NCBI GenBank assembly: GCA_002317385.1
Contig: DCJH01000071.1
Coordinates: 71,757-83,921 of the forward strand
Length of the DNA stretch: 12,165 bases
Origin: Prevotella sp. UBA1705
Lineage (GTDB): Bacteria > Bacteroidota > Bacteroidia > Bacteroidales > Bacteroidaceae
Reading direction: 5' to 3'
The notes under the pieces were generated by a model. It ran no database searches and was not told the DNA's origin. It was given only the letters and a program-made list of their open reading frames with translations. Below, piece after piece: positions 1 to 7,500 of this stretch (its first letter is position 1; every line of letters starts with the position of its first letter). The position numbers were made by a program, and so were the translations under genes.

Positions 1-1
1 T

Positions 2-814
2 GCCGGCATCCACGCCAAGCAGGTGAGCGGCAAGAAACTCTGCATCCACGTGCATGCAACCGACTACGACCGCAGTCGCGGACACGTGAATCCCACGGTC
101 TACAGCATTGAGAAAGACGGCATGGACCATGCCGACTGCATCATGTGCGTGAGCGAACTGACGCGCACCACGGTCATCAACCAGTATCATCAAGACCCGC
201 GCAAGGTGTTCACCGTGCACAATGCGGTCTATCCGCTCAGCCCCGAGAACGAGGCCATACCACGTCCCGACCACACCGACAGGGAGAAGGTGGTGACGTT
301 CCTCGGCCGAATCACCATGCAGAAAGGTCCCGAATATTTCGTCGAGGCGGCCAATATGGTGCTCCATCGCACCCGCAACATCCGCTTCTGCATGGCGGGT
401 TCGGGCGACATGCTGGAGCAAATGATCTATCTTGCGGCCGAACGCGGCATCGCCGACCGCTTCCACTTCCCCGGATTCATGCGCGGCAAGCAGGTCTACG
501 AGTGCCTCAAGGCATCAGATGTCTACGTCATGCCCTCGGTGAGCGAGCCTTTCGGCATCTCGCCCCTGGAGGCCATGCAGTGCGGCACGCCCACCATCAT
601 CTCGAAACAGAGCGGTTGTGCCGAGATTCTCGACAACTGCGTGAAGATAGACTACTGGGATATCCATGCGCTCGCCGATGCCATCTACAGCATCTGTCAC
701 AACGACAGCCTCTTCCATTATCTGCAGGAGGAAGGCCGAAACGAGGTGGCCCAGATCACCTGGGAGAAGGTGGGGGCATGGATTAAGGAACTGTATTTGA
801 GGACAATGGGATAA
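2..814 (+). CDS. GT4 family glycosyltransferase (glycogen synthase-like), 5' end outside window
   Basis: This is the C-terminal part of a GT-B fold glycosyltransferase. The reading frame is open from the first bases of the window, so the N-terminus lies upstream; the GTG at 23 is internal. Visible are the end of the acceptor domain (HVHATDYDR, then CVSEL and VHNAV) and a complete nucleotide-sugar binding domain. That domain shows FLGRITMQKG, where the Arg and Lys typically contact the donor phosphates, FPGF, and the family 4 E-x7-E signature EPFGISPLE, whose first Glu is encoded at 545-547. In Bacteroidales, as I recall, such a gene commonly sits next to a GH57 gene, as here, and is annotated as glycogen synthase or a related glucosyltransferase. 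The expected role is therefore transfer of glucose from a nucleotide sugar to an alpha-glucan in the cytoplasm. The family assignment is secure; the substrate is inferred from context. The downstream gene is on the same strand about 200 bp away and is probably co-transcribed. Confidence 0.88.
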   Translation, partial: AGIHAKQVSGKKLCIHVHATDYDRSRGHVNPTVYSIEKDGMDHADCIMCVSELTRTTVINQYHQDPRKVFTVHNAVYPLSPENEAIPRPDHTDREKVVTFLGRITMQKGPEYFVEAANMVLHRTRNIRFCMAGSGDMLEQMIYLAAERGIADRFHFPGFMRGKQVYECLKASDVYVMPSVSEPFGISPLEAMQCGTPTIISKQSGCAEILDNCVKIDYWDIHALADAIYSICHNDSLFHYLQEEGRNEVAQITWEKVGAWIKELYLRTMG

Positions 815-863
815 ACTCCACCATCCTCAAGGTCCGCTCCGGGCTATCCGCAGGTCCTCCCAA

Positions 864-900
864 GCCTCTCCCCCGGCCCCTCCCCCGAAGGGAGGGGAGT
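864..900. repeat. GC-rich palindromic dispersed repeat, copy A
   Basis: A C-rich segment leads into a perfect hairpin: CCCCTCCC (877-884), loop CCGAA, GGGAGGGG (890-897). A second copy lies at 4019-4056, differing by a few bases and one indel. No T-run follows, so it is not an intrinsic terminator. It sits in the gap between the GT4 and GH57 genes and looks like a REP-type intergenic element. Confidence 0.7.
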
Positions 901-933
901 GAAATGCCAGACAAACAATAAGGTAATCATCAA

Positions 934-1015
934 GCTCAAAGTTCAAATACCAATGTTCAAAGCATTTCGGAGGTAATCAAAAAGTTCAATGTTCAAAGTT
1001 CAAAGTTCAAAGTTT
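934..1015 (+). repeat. GTTCAAA heptamer array abutting the GH57 start
   Basis: Units with 7-bp spacing begin at 984, 991, 998 and 1005 (GTTCAAT, then three GTTCAAA), followed by a partial unit GTTT that touches the ATG at 1016. Looser units lie upstream at 934, 941 and 955. A Shine-Dalgarno-like GGAGGT sits at 969-974, between the two sets. GGTAATCA also occurs twice, at 922-929 and 972-979, suggesting that the array plus its flank was duplicated. Confidence 0.75.
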
Positions 1016-2509
1016 ATGAAGACAATTTGCTTTTATTTCGAGATACATCAGATTATTCATCTGAAGAGATATCGGTTCTTCGACATCGGAACCGACCATT
1101 ATTACTACGACGACTACGAGAACGAGCGCACCATCAACGATACCATAGAGCGCTCGTATATGCCCGCCCTCGACACGCTGGAGCAGATGATCAAGGATAG
1201 CGACGGCTATTTCAAGGTGGCCTTCTCCATCTCGGGCGTAGGCCTGGAGCAGCTTGAGCTCCATGCGCCGCAGGTCATCGAGAAGCTGCAGCAGCTCAAC
1301 AAGACGGGCTGCGTGGAGTTTCTCGCCGAGCCATACTCCCATGGCCTGTCGTCGCTCATCGACTCCGAGTGCTTCGCTGCCGACGTGAAGAAGCAGTGCG
1401 ACAAGATGAAAGAGTACTTCGGCAAGACGCCCACGGTGCTCCGCAACTCCTCGCTCATCTATAGCGACGATATCGGTCTGCAGGCCGCCCAGATGGGATT
1501 CAAGGGCATGCTCACCGAGGGCGCCAAGCATGTGCTGGGTTGGAAGTCGCCCCACTACGTGTATCACTGTGCCCTTGCCCCCAACCTCAAGCTGCTGTTG
1601 CGCGACATCAAGCTCAGCGATGACCTCTGTCTGAGGTTCAACAACACCGACTGGGAGGGCTATCCGCTCTTCGCCGACCAGTATATCAACAATATTGCGT
1701 CGCTCTCCAACGACTCACGGGTGGTGAATATCTTCATGGAACTGTCGGCCATCGGCATTGCACAGCCCCTGTCGTCCCACATCCTCGACTTCCTCCACGC
1801 CCTGCCGCAGTTTGCCAAACTCAAGGACATCACATTCTCCACGCCTTCCGACATCTGCAATGACTTCAAGAGCGTGGGTGCACTCGACGTGCCCGACACG
1901 CTGTCGTGGGTAGACGAGGAGCGCGACGTGAGCTCATGGCTCGGCAATCCCATGCAGCGCGAGGCTTTCGAGAAACTCTATAGCGTGGCCGAGCGCGTGC
2001 GCATAGCCAATGACCCGCGCCTCAACCAAGACTGGGACTATCTCCAGGCCAGCAACAACTTCAGGTTTATGACCACCAAACCGAGCAATGTGGGGCTCGA
2101 CCGCGGCATCTACAGCAGTCCGTTCGACGCGTTTACCAACTATATGAACATCCTCGGCGACTTCATCACCCGCATCAACGACCGCTATTCGACCGACATA
2201 GACAACGAGCAACTCAACTCTCTGCTCACCACCATCAAGAACGAAGGCGAGGAGATTGAGATGAAAGACAAGGAGATTGCCCGCCTGCAGGCCAAGATAG
2301 AAAAGATTGAAGCTGCTGCCGAAGAGCTGCGCGTCAAGGTCGAAGGCACCAAGTCGGCCCCAAAGCCAGCTGCGAAACCTGCAGCCAAGACGGCCTCTAC
2401 TCCGAAGAAAACGACTCCTGCCAAGAAGGCCGCACCCAAGAAATCTACCGGCGTGAAGAAGGCACTTGCAGAGAAACCGGCTACTGAGAAGCCCGCAGAA
2501 AAGGCCTAA
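1016..2509 (+). CDS. GH57 family glycoside hydrolase (alpha-amylase-like) with coiled coil and Lys/Ala/Pro tail
   Basis: A 497-residue protein beginning MKTICFYFEIHQIIHLKRY. I chose the ATG at 1016 because the family's conserved N-terminus begins there; the in-frame ATG at 989 only adds nine residues encoded by the heptamer repeat. GH57 features seen are the His-containing first motif (H11, H15) and VEFLAEPYSHGL (E101, E105), which matches the family region carrying the nucleophile. WVDEERDVSSWLG and QDWDYLQASNNFRF are further segments I recall from Bacteroidales homologues. Residues about 400-445 form a probable coiled coil. The last 51 residues contain 14 Lys with many Ala and Pro, resembling a histone H1-type tail. 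No signal peptide is seen, so it is probably cytoplasmic. With the GT4 partner, a role in glycogen or alpha-glucan processing is likely. Hydrolase versus transferase activity cannot be decided from sequence. The segment FMELSAIG has Glu (E242) where I recall Asp in better-studied GH57 amylases. Confidence 0.88.
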   Translation: MKTICFYFEIHQIIHLKRYRFFDIGTDHYYYDDYENERTINDTIERSYMPALDTLEQMIKDSDGYFKVAFSISGVGLEQLELHAPQVIEKLQQLNKTGCVEFLAEPYSHGLSSLIDSECFAADVKKQCDKMKEYFGKTPTVLRNSSLIYSDDIGLQAAQMGFKGMLTEGAKHVLGWKSPHYVYHCALAPNLKLLLRDIKLSDDLCLRFNNTDWEGYPLFADQYINNIASLSNDSRVVNIFMELSAIGIAQPLSSHILDFLHALPQFAKLKDITFSTPSDICNDFKSVGALDVPDTLSWVDEERDVSSWLGNPMQREAFEKLYSVAERVRIANDPRLNQDWDYLQASNNFRFMTTKPSNVGLDRGIYSSPFDAFTNYMNILGDFITRINDRYSTDIDNEQLNSLLTTIKNEGEEIEMKDKEIARLQAKIEKIEAAAEELRVKVEGTKSAPKPAAKPAAKTASTPKKTTPAKKAAPKKSTGVKKALAEKPATEKPAEKA

Positions 2510-2537
2510 GCAGCAACCTTCCCACCCCTATAAACAC

Positions 2538-2597
2538 GCACCCTTCCCATTCTTCCAGGCTCGCTGACCTGTGGAATAGGAAGGGTGCATGCTTTTT
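2538..2597 (+). terminator. Rho-independent terminator of the GT4/GH57 unit
   Basis: A perfect 10-bp outer stem pairs GCACCCTTCC (2538-2547) with GGAAGGGTGC (2579-2588). A second helix is possible inside (ATTC with GAAT, CAGG with CCTG). A run of five T follows at 2593-2597. It lies 29 bp past the GH57 stop and before the convergent lactonase gene ends. On the minus strand the hairpin is followed only by a weak T3, so its use in that direction is doubtful. Confidence 0.85.
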
Positions 2598-2614
2598 GTG
2601 GCGCTGTCGCCAAG

Positions 2615-3703
2615 CTATCTGATTGCTCCAAACTTGATGCACACGGGCTTCGGCAGCTCTATTCGGTTCACGAGCGTGAGCAGACCGGTCTCGGTATCGC
2701 GCCTATATACCTCGATGACATTGCTGTCTCGGCAGGCGCAGAGCAGGAAACGGTCGTTGGGGGTGATGGCGAAGTTGCGCGGATGGATGCCCGTGAGCTG
2801 ATAGCCCACCTTGCGCAGCAGGCCCGTCTGGGCATCGACGCTGAAGATAGAGAGCCCGTCGGCCTTGAGCCTGTTGCTGGCATAGAGATATCGTCCGTCG
2901 GCCGAGAGGTGGATGTCGGCACCTCCTCGCCCGCCCACGCTGTCGGAAGCGATGGTCTGCAGACGCGTGAGCTGGGCACGGCCATTGGCAAACACGGTCA
3001 CCGTACCGCCCAGCTCGCTCATGACATACACCCGCTTCTGGTCGCGCGAGAACTCAAGATGCCGGGGCGCAGACCCTTCCACGAGCTCTCCCGCCACGCC
3101 AAGGCCCGTCACGCGCAGCCCATCTACGCGGAAACGCAGCAGCTGGTCTACACTGAAATCGGTGGCAAGGATGTGGCCGTCGGCTGTGAATCGGGCCGTG
3201 TGAACGTGGGGCACGTGCTGCGGACGCTCCGCACCCGCCTTCGCATGCCCCTCAAAGAGACAGCTGCGTTCGCCCAGCGAGCCATCCCGAAGGATAGGAA
3301 ACACGCTCATCGACCCGCGCGAATAGTTGGCCGTGAGCGCCAGTTGCCCGTTGGTCTCCACAAAGCAGGGGTCGCCGCCCTCGGTGGGTTGTCGGTTCAT
3401 CAGGCTGAGATGCCCCGTCTTAGGGTCGAATCTGAAGGCCGAAAGGGCAGCCTTCGAGGCATCCGTCTGCTCGTTCACGGCATAGACGAAGCGCCCATTT
3501 TTCGAGAAAGTGAGGTAAGAAGGGTTGTCGGTCTCCACCGAATCCAAGAGCGTGGCGGTGCCATTGCTCTGGTCAAAGCGGAAACTGTAGATTCCTTGGC
3601 TGCCCGAGCCGGTATAGGTTCCCACCACCATATTGAGCTTATCGCCCGCCCACACGGTGGTTCCCGCAAGAAGCGCTGCTGCCATAGCCATCCATTTTTT
3701 CAT
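2615..3703 (-). CDS. Exported lactonase, 7-bladed beta-propeller (6-phosphogluconolactonase family)
   Basis: A 362-residue protein of the YbhE-type 6-phosphogluconolactonase family, within the usual length for that family. In order it shows the blade motifs VVGTYTGSGSQGIYSF, NPSYLTFSKNGRFVYAVNE, HVPHVHTARFTADGH, RHLEFSRDQKRVYVMSE, ADIHLSADGRYLYASNR and HPRNFAITPNDRFLL. The start chosen (3703) gives the signal peptide MKKWMAMAAALLAGTTVWA, with probable cleavage before GDKLN. The frame is open upstream to an ATG at 3823, but that codon overlaps the likely -7 promoter box; an ATG at 3730 is a weaker alternative. Known family members hydrolyse 6-phosphogluconolactone in the pentose phosphate pathway. 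Export of this copy makes a cytosolic sugar-phosphate role doubtful, so the true substrate is uncertain. The gene is convergent with GH57 and appears to be a single-gene unit. Confidence 0.85.
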   Translation of the reverse strand: MKKWMAMAAALLAGTTVWAGDKLNMVVGTYTGSGSQGIYSFRFDQSNGTATLLDSVETDNPSYLTFSKNGRFVYAVNEQTDASKAALSAFRFDPKTGHLSLMNRQPTEGGDPCFVETNGQLALTANYSRGSMSVFPILRDGSLGERSCLFEGHAKAGAERPQHVPHVHTARFTADGHILATDFSVDQLLRFRVDGLRVTGLGVAGELVEGSAPRHLEFSRDQKRVYVMSELGGTVTVFANGRAQLTRLQTIASDSVGGRGGADIHLSADGRYLYASNRLKADGLSIFSVDAQTGLLRKVGYQLTGIHPRNFAITPNDRFLLCACRDSNVIEVYRRDTETGLLTLVNRIELPKPVCIKFGAIR

Positions 3704-3822
3704 ATTTTTCCATGAGTTTTTTGTGTCCATCCCTTGCGCAGAAGTCCCAGTTTCATGTCCCTTCATGCCCCATCGAGCGGGCATTCCTCGTTCCCTGGCA
3801 CCTCCTGCGCAGATGTCTCCCA

Positions 3823-3830
3823 CAAAATTA
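3823..3830 (-). promoter_or_regulatory. Likely -7 promoter box (TAATTTTG) of the lactonase gene
   Basis: Read on the minus strand this is TAATTTTG, an exact match to the Bacteroidetes -7 consensus TAnnTTTG. It would give a leader of roughly 110 nt before the ATG at 3703. No well-placed TTTG -33 element was found, so the call rests on one box. Confidence 0.45.
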
Positions 3831-3931
3831 GCAAAAACAAACTATTCCCACCCCCTCTCTCCGGTTAATGCTTGTTAAACCGCCTCCCCTCCCCCTTTCT
3901 TCCGCCCCTATATGTGCGTCCGGCCTTCAGT

Positions 3932-4003
3932 ACCTAATCGTCTCGCCATTACTACATAATCGTCGTGCAATTCGGTACAAATCGCCCCGCGATTACTACC
4001 TTA
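3932..4003. repeat. Three tandem degenerate 21-23 bp palindromic units
   Basis: Three consecutive units of 22, 23 and 21 bp begin at 3932, 3954 and 3977, with the start of a fourth at 3998. Each begins AC, carries AATCG in its left half, and ends in a diverged CGATT-like right half; the third (AATCG CCCCG CGATT, 3979-3993) is perfectly palindromic. Units 1 and 3 end ATTACT. Confidence 0.65.
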
Positions 4004-4018
4004 TTTCAACACCCCTCA

Positions 4019-4056
4019 GCCTCTCCCCCTTGCCCCTCCCCCGAAGGGAGGAGAGT
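4019..4056. repeat. GC-rich palindromic dispersed repeat, copy B
   Basis: Second copy of the element at 864-900. The hairpin pairs CCCCTCCC (4033-4040) with GGGAGGAG (4046-4053), loop CCGAA; one stem pair is lost relative to copy A. Similarity to copy A continues a few bases past the hairpin (an AATG-containing flank). Confidence 0.7.
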
Positions 4057-4106
4057 ATAATGACCGAACCACCCATTATTTACGAAGAAAAGCGATAGAA
4101 TGGTAG

Positions 4107-4127
4107 GGACATGCCCCGTGCATGTCC
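4107..4127. repeat. Perfect 8-bp palindrome GGACATGC/GCATGTCC
   Basis: GGACATGC (4107-4114), a 5-nt loop, then GCATGTCC (4120-4127). Preceded by GTAG, it has the look of short dispersed GTAGGGAC-type palindromes known from many bacterial genomes. No T-run follows. Confidence 0.5.
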
Positions 4128-4149
4128 GCACCGCCGTAGGGCGAACAGC

Positions 4150-4328
4150 GGGGTTATCTCACACTGAAATACAACTTAATTTCACGCAGACCAAAGGGTT
4201 ATCTCACACAGACTTTCACAGAACTGCACAGAGGCTGCGCCATTGTTCAAGAAAATAAAGGGGAAGGAGTCTGTGAAAATCTGTGCGAGTCTGTGTGAGA
4301 TAAACCCGTGCTCCGTGTGAGATAGACC
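4150..4328. repeat. Nested inverted repeat with 10-bp phased CACAGA/TCTGTG hexamers
   Basis: Inner arms at 4196-4232 and 4270-4307 match at about 32 positions with one gap and enclose a 37-nt spacer. Outer arms at 4150-4164 (GGGGTTATCTCACAC) and 4315-4328 (GTGTGAGATAGACC) form a second, shorter pair. In the left inner arm CACAGA starts at 4207, 4217 and 4227; in the right arm TCTGTG starts at 4270, 4280 and 4290, so the spacing is exactly 10 bp on both sides. Confidence 0.8.
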
Positions 4329-4404
4329 TGTTATCCCCTCTCACCCACCACGAGAAAGTCAGGTGTTATGGGCGGGGACCCCTACCCTATCCTGCCACAA
4401 ACAC

Positions 4405-4449
4405 AAAAAAGGGGACGACGCTGCGATCGCTAATTCGCACGTCATCCCC
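4405..4449 (-). terminator. Rho-independent terminator of the adhesin gene
   Basis: On the minus strand GGGGATGACG pairs with CGTCGTCCCC (one G-T pair), with a further TGCGA/TCGCA helix inside, followed directly by six T (4410-4405). It lies 68 bp past the adhesin stop codon. Confidence 0.9.
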
Positions 4450-4517
4450 GAAGGAAAACTTATTTATAAAGGGTTAACTAAGGGGCGGAGGGGCACTGCC
4501 CACCGCCTCATAGTACA

Positions 4518-7500
4518 TTAATCTATCACGAGTTTCTGGCTCACGGTGGTCGTGCCGTCGGTCGACTTCACCATGTAGACACCGGCAGGCACGCGGCCCT
4601 TGAGCGTCTTCACGTCGAGCGGCAGCGAGAACTCGCCCACCTTCTTGCCCGAGAGCGTGTAGACCGTGGCCGTACCCGACTCCAGCGATACCTTCACCGA
4701 AGAGATGTCGGTAACATGACCCATAATCTTCGCGAAGTCGGTCTCTGTGGTGTTCACCAGCAAGAAGCGGTCTTCCTCGAAGCCTGTCACGTCGGCGGTG
4801 AAGAAGTAGCTCAGCTTACCGTCTGTGAACGGCACCACCTGCTTGTTCACCAGGTCTACCATCTTCAGGTCCTGATAGCTCAATCGGTATTCGCTGAGCG
4901 ACATGGTGTAGAGCGAGTCCTTGATGGTCTGCACGCCAAACTTCATGCCGTTGACAGAAGCAAGACTGCTCACCTGCACCTTGGTGCCCTCAGAGGTTGT
5001 GGCAAACACAGAGGGTGTGCCGAAATTGAGCTTCTCTGCATCGCGACCAGGCTCGTAAGCCTCGGTAGACTGGCCGTACTCATAGAAGTGAGCCATATCG
5101 TACACATGTCCGTTGTCGAGAGTAGCCAACACGAATCCGTTGGGGTCGCTCTCGCCCATCGTCATGCCCTTGGCATGGAGAGGCTCTGTCGACGTGCTCA
5201 GGGCATCGGCCACGTATGGGATGCTGAGCTGGTCGTCGGTCTCACTGTAGGTTGGATTGGTGTATTTCACCATGAAACCTTGCATCGGCGCAATGGTCTC
5301 GGGGAATCCAGTGTCACCTGCATTAGCCTGGGGGATAGCGAAATATCCACCCTTAACAAATGAACTCGTGCTGCTCTGATTGGTCGCCCAGTCCTTGAAG
5401 CTACCCGTAGAATAGAGGTAGATGGTCTTCTCCAGACCGTCGTTAGCGGTGTTGGCAGTAAACACAAGGCTCTTGATCTTCACACCTGCGGTAAACGAGT
5501 TACCAAAGATGTTGTATCCCAGTCCGTAGCGCTTGCCGTCTTCTGTGGCAGCCTTGGAGGCAGTCACGATGGAAGCCTTACGGGTGAGCGGCAACACTTC
5601 CTCACAGAAATTAAGTTTTCCCGTTATGGTAGTTGTCACATCGCCTCTGTCAAGTACGCGAGCAACCTCGTAAGCCTTGAATTTGCTCATTGTAGTGGTA
5701 TTGCTCACATCGCTCCACTTGCTATAGTAGTGCAGCGGGGAGTTGAGTTCCTCACTATAGACACGCACTTTCATGCCACTAAAGCTCGGATTCTTAACCA
5801 CCGACTCCACTGGGATTCCAATAAACTGCCAATCAAATTCGCTATAGAGCTTCTTGCCCAAATCAGGAGAAGTAGGTTCAGTGTCGATAGTGTACACGCC
5901 AGGATTGTATATGCCAAGAGGCTTATACTCCACCGTAGCATACACGGTCTGAGAGCACGGGTCGGTATTGTTCATCACAAACGTACCGGCTGGGGTCGTT
6001 CCTGTAGATGCCTTGAGCAGCAGCTTGTCCTCGTCGGCCACGGTGCTGAAGCCGGTAGCCGAGGTCACGGTGAGGCCTGCGCCGGCAGAAATGATCGTAG
6101 CGGGGTGAGCATTGGCTACCTTGTTGCCGTCTAATCCAATCTTGCCAAGCTCGGCCTTGGTCTCGTTGACAAGCACACGCTGAGAAAGGAAGCTACCCGC
6201 GGGAATCACCATGTCGCGCACGGCAGGACCCACCTGGGTGTTACCCTCTACGGCTTTGCCATTGTTGTCGATGGTTGCAAATACGAGATCCTCGCCCGGC
6301 AGGGGAACATACTTGCCACCCCAGTTCTCCACATTGGTATATTCATTGCTGATGCCACCAATCCAGTAGGAGCAACCAGCTTTGACTGTAGCGTTTTGTG
6401 AGGCACCAATACCTTGACCACCATTGACCAATGTGGGAATACCATCCTTGTCTTCCGGACTGTCGATGGCACCATCTTTCAGCTGATCAGCTGTAATGAG
6501 TTGGTCACCTTCAATGGCATCGGAGCAACCGTCGGCATCAGAGTCGTAATCCTCGACATTGGGGATACCGTCGTGGTCGTCGTCACAAGGGAGCATGATG
6601 GTTACAGATGTGAGCGTGTTACCACCTGAATTGTAACTTTGGTCAAACTCAAAGAACTTATCCGTCGGATTGTAGTTCAGATAAGATAGACCTACCTGTT
6701 TAGAAAGATCCAAATTGTCTACATTGAACAGCACCTTCTTATAAGTGTTGGTCTCATACACAATGTATTTTGACTGAGCAGAAGACGAGGTCATGTCTGT
6801 GTACACGCTGGTCTGTGACAGCGGAGTGAGGTTGTCGAGAATATTGATGCCAAATCCTGTGCCGCTGTTGAAAGCTCCCGTAGGAGTGCTCTGCATGAGC
6901 ACGTAAGGATGCATGGTTCCCGTAATCTCCCAGCGAGTATAGAAATTGCTCAAATCCTGCGTTGTGATGAACTTATCATTTTGCACCTGATAGTTGTATA
7001 CACTCACCACTACACGACCAGTACCGGCAGTATAACCGAACTTGTCGGAGATATCCAGTTTCACAACATTGCCGTTGGAACCCGTCACGCCGAGCACTGT
7101 CGGAGTAAGCGTGAGCACCTGACTGATGTTGGCAGGTGTGGACTGCAAATAGGCCGAGTTGTTCACGATAGAAGCGAACAGGTTGGAGGCAATCGCCGGC
7201 GTACGATAGGCCACAGGCCACGAAGTCTTAACAAGATCGGTACGCGTTACCTGCGCCGTGTTGGTGGCATTGGTCTCGTCACACTCCACATCATTGCGGA
7301 TGCCATCGTTGTCAAGGTCAAGATCGGTGAGACTAATGCTACAATCCTTATAGAAAATCTGTGCACCTACATTCTGCGAATATACATGATTCGTGGGATA
7401 ATCCTGATAGCAGTCGTAGGTATAAGTGGTCTGGGTATCCGACATCGAAGTCACGATAATCGTATAGAGCTCGCCAGCTTTGGTCTCGGTAACACCAACC

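Larger units (their letters stand above)
3704..4517. other. Intergenic repeat island without genes (814 bp)
   Basis: No convincing reading frame on either strand. The stretch holds the lactonase leader and -7 box, a polypyrimidine tract (about 3847-3907), three degenerate 22-bp palindromes, copy B of the GC-rich palindrome, a short perfect hairpin, a nested inverted repeat, and the terminator of the adhesin gene. Each is listed separately. The stretch 4329-4404 shows nothing recognisable. Confidence 0.8.

Noticed and set aside
145..786. Second plus-strand frame (213 codons) within the GT4 gene
   Set aside because: Arg/His/Pro-rich out-of-frame product typical of GC-rich overlap; the other frame holds the E-x7-E motif.
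877..897. GC-rich hairpin after the GT4 gene as a terminator
   Set aside because: No T-run follows on either strand, and the same element recurs elsewhere as a repeat.
989..1015. ATG at 989 as the GH57 start
   Set aside because: It adds only residues encoded by the heptamer repeat; the conserved GH57 N-terminus begins at 1016. It is kept only as an alternative in the repeat finding.
1007..1567. Minus-strand open frame (186 codons) antisense to GH57
   Set aside because: Low-complexity Leu/Val-rich product overlapping a well-supported gene; no start signal or family resemblance.
2585..3715. Long plus-strand open frame (376 codons) antisense to the lactonase gene
   Set aside because: The minus strand encodes a clear propeller with signal peptide; the plus frame has no domain, begins inside the terminator, and is a by-product of GC-rich codons.
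3704..3823. Extended N-terminus of the lactonase (ATG at 3823)
   Set aside because: It would hide the signal peptide 40 residues inside, and its start codon overlaps the likely -7 promoter box.
4716..5363. Plus-strand open frame (215 codons) antisense to the adhesin C-terminus
   Set aside because: His/Leu-rich product without pattern, opposite a conserved secretion domain region.
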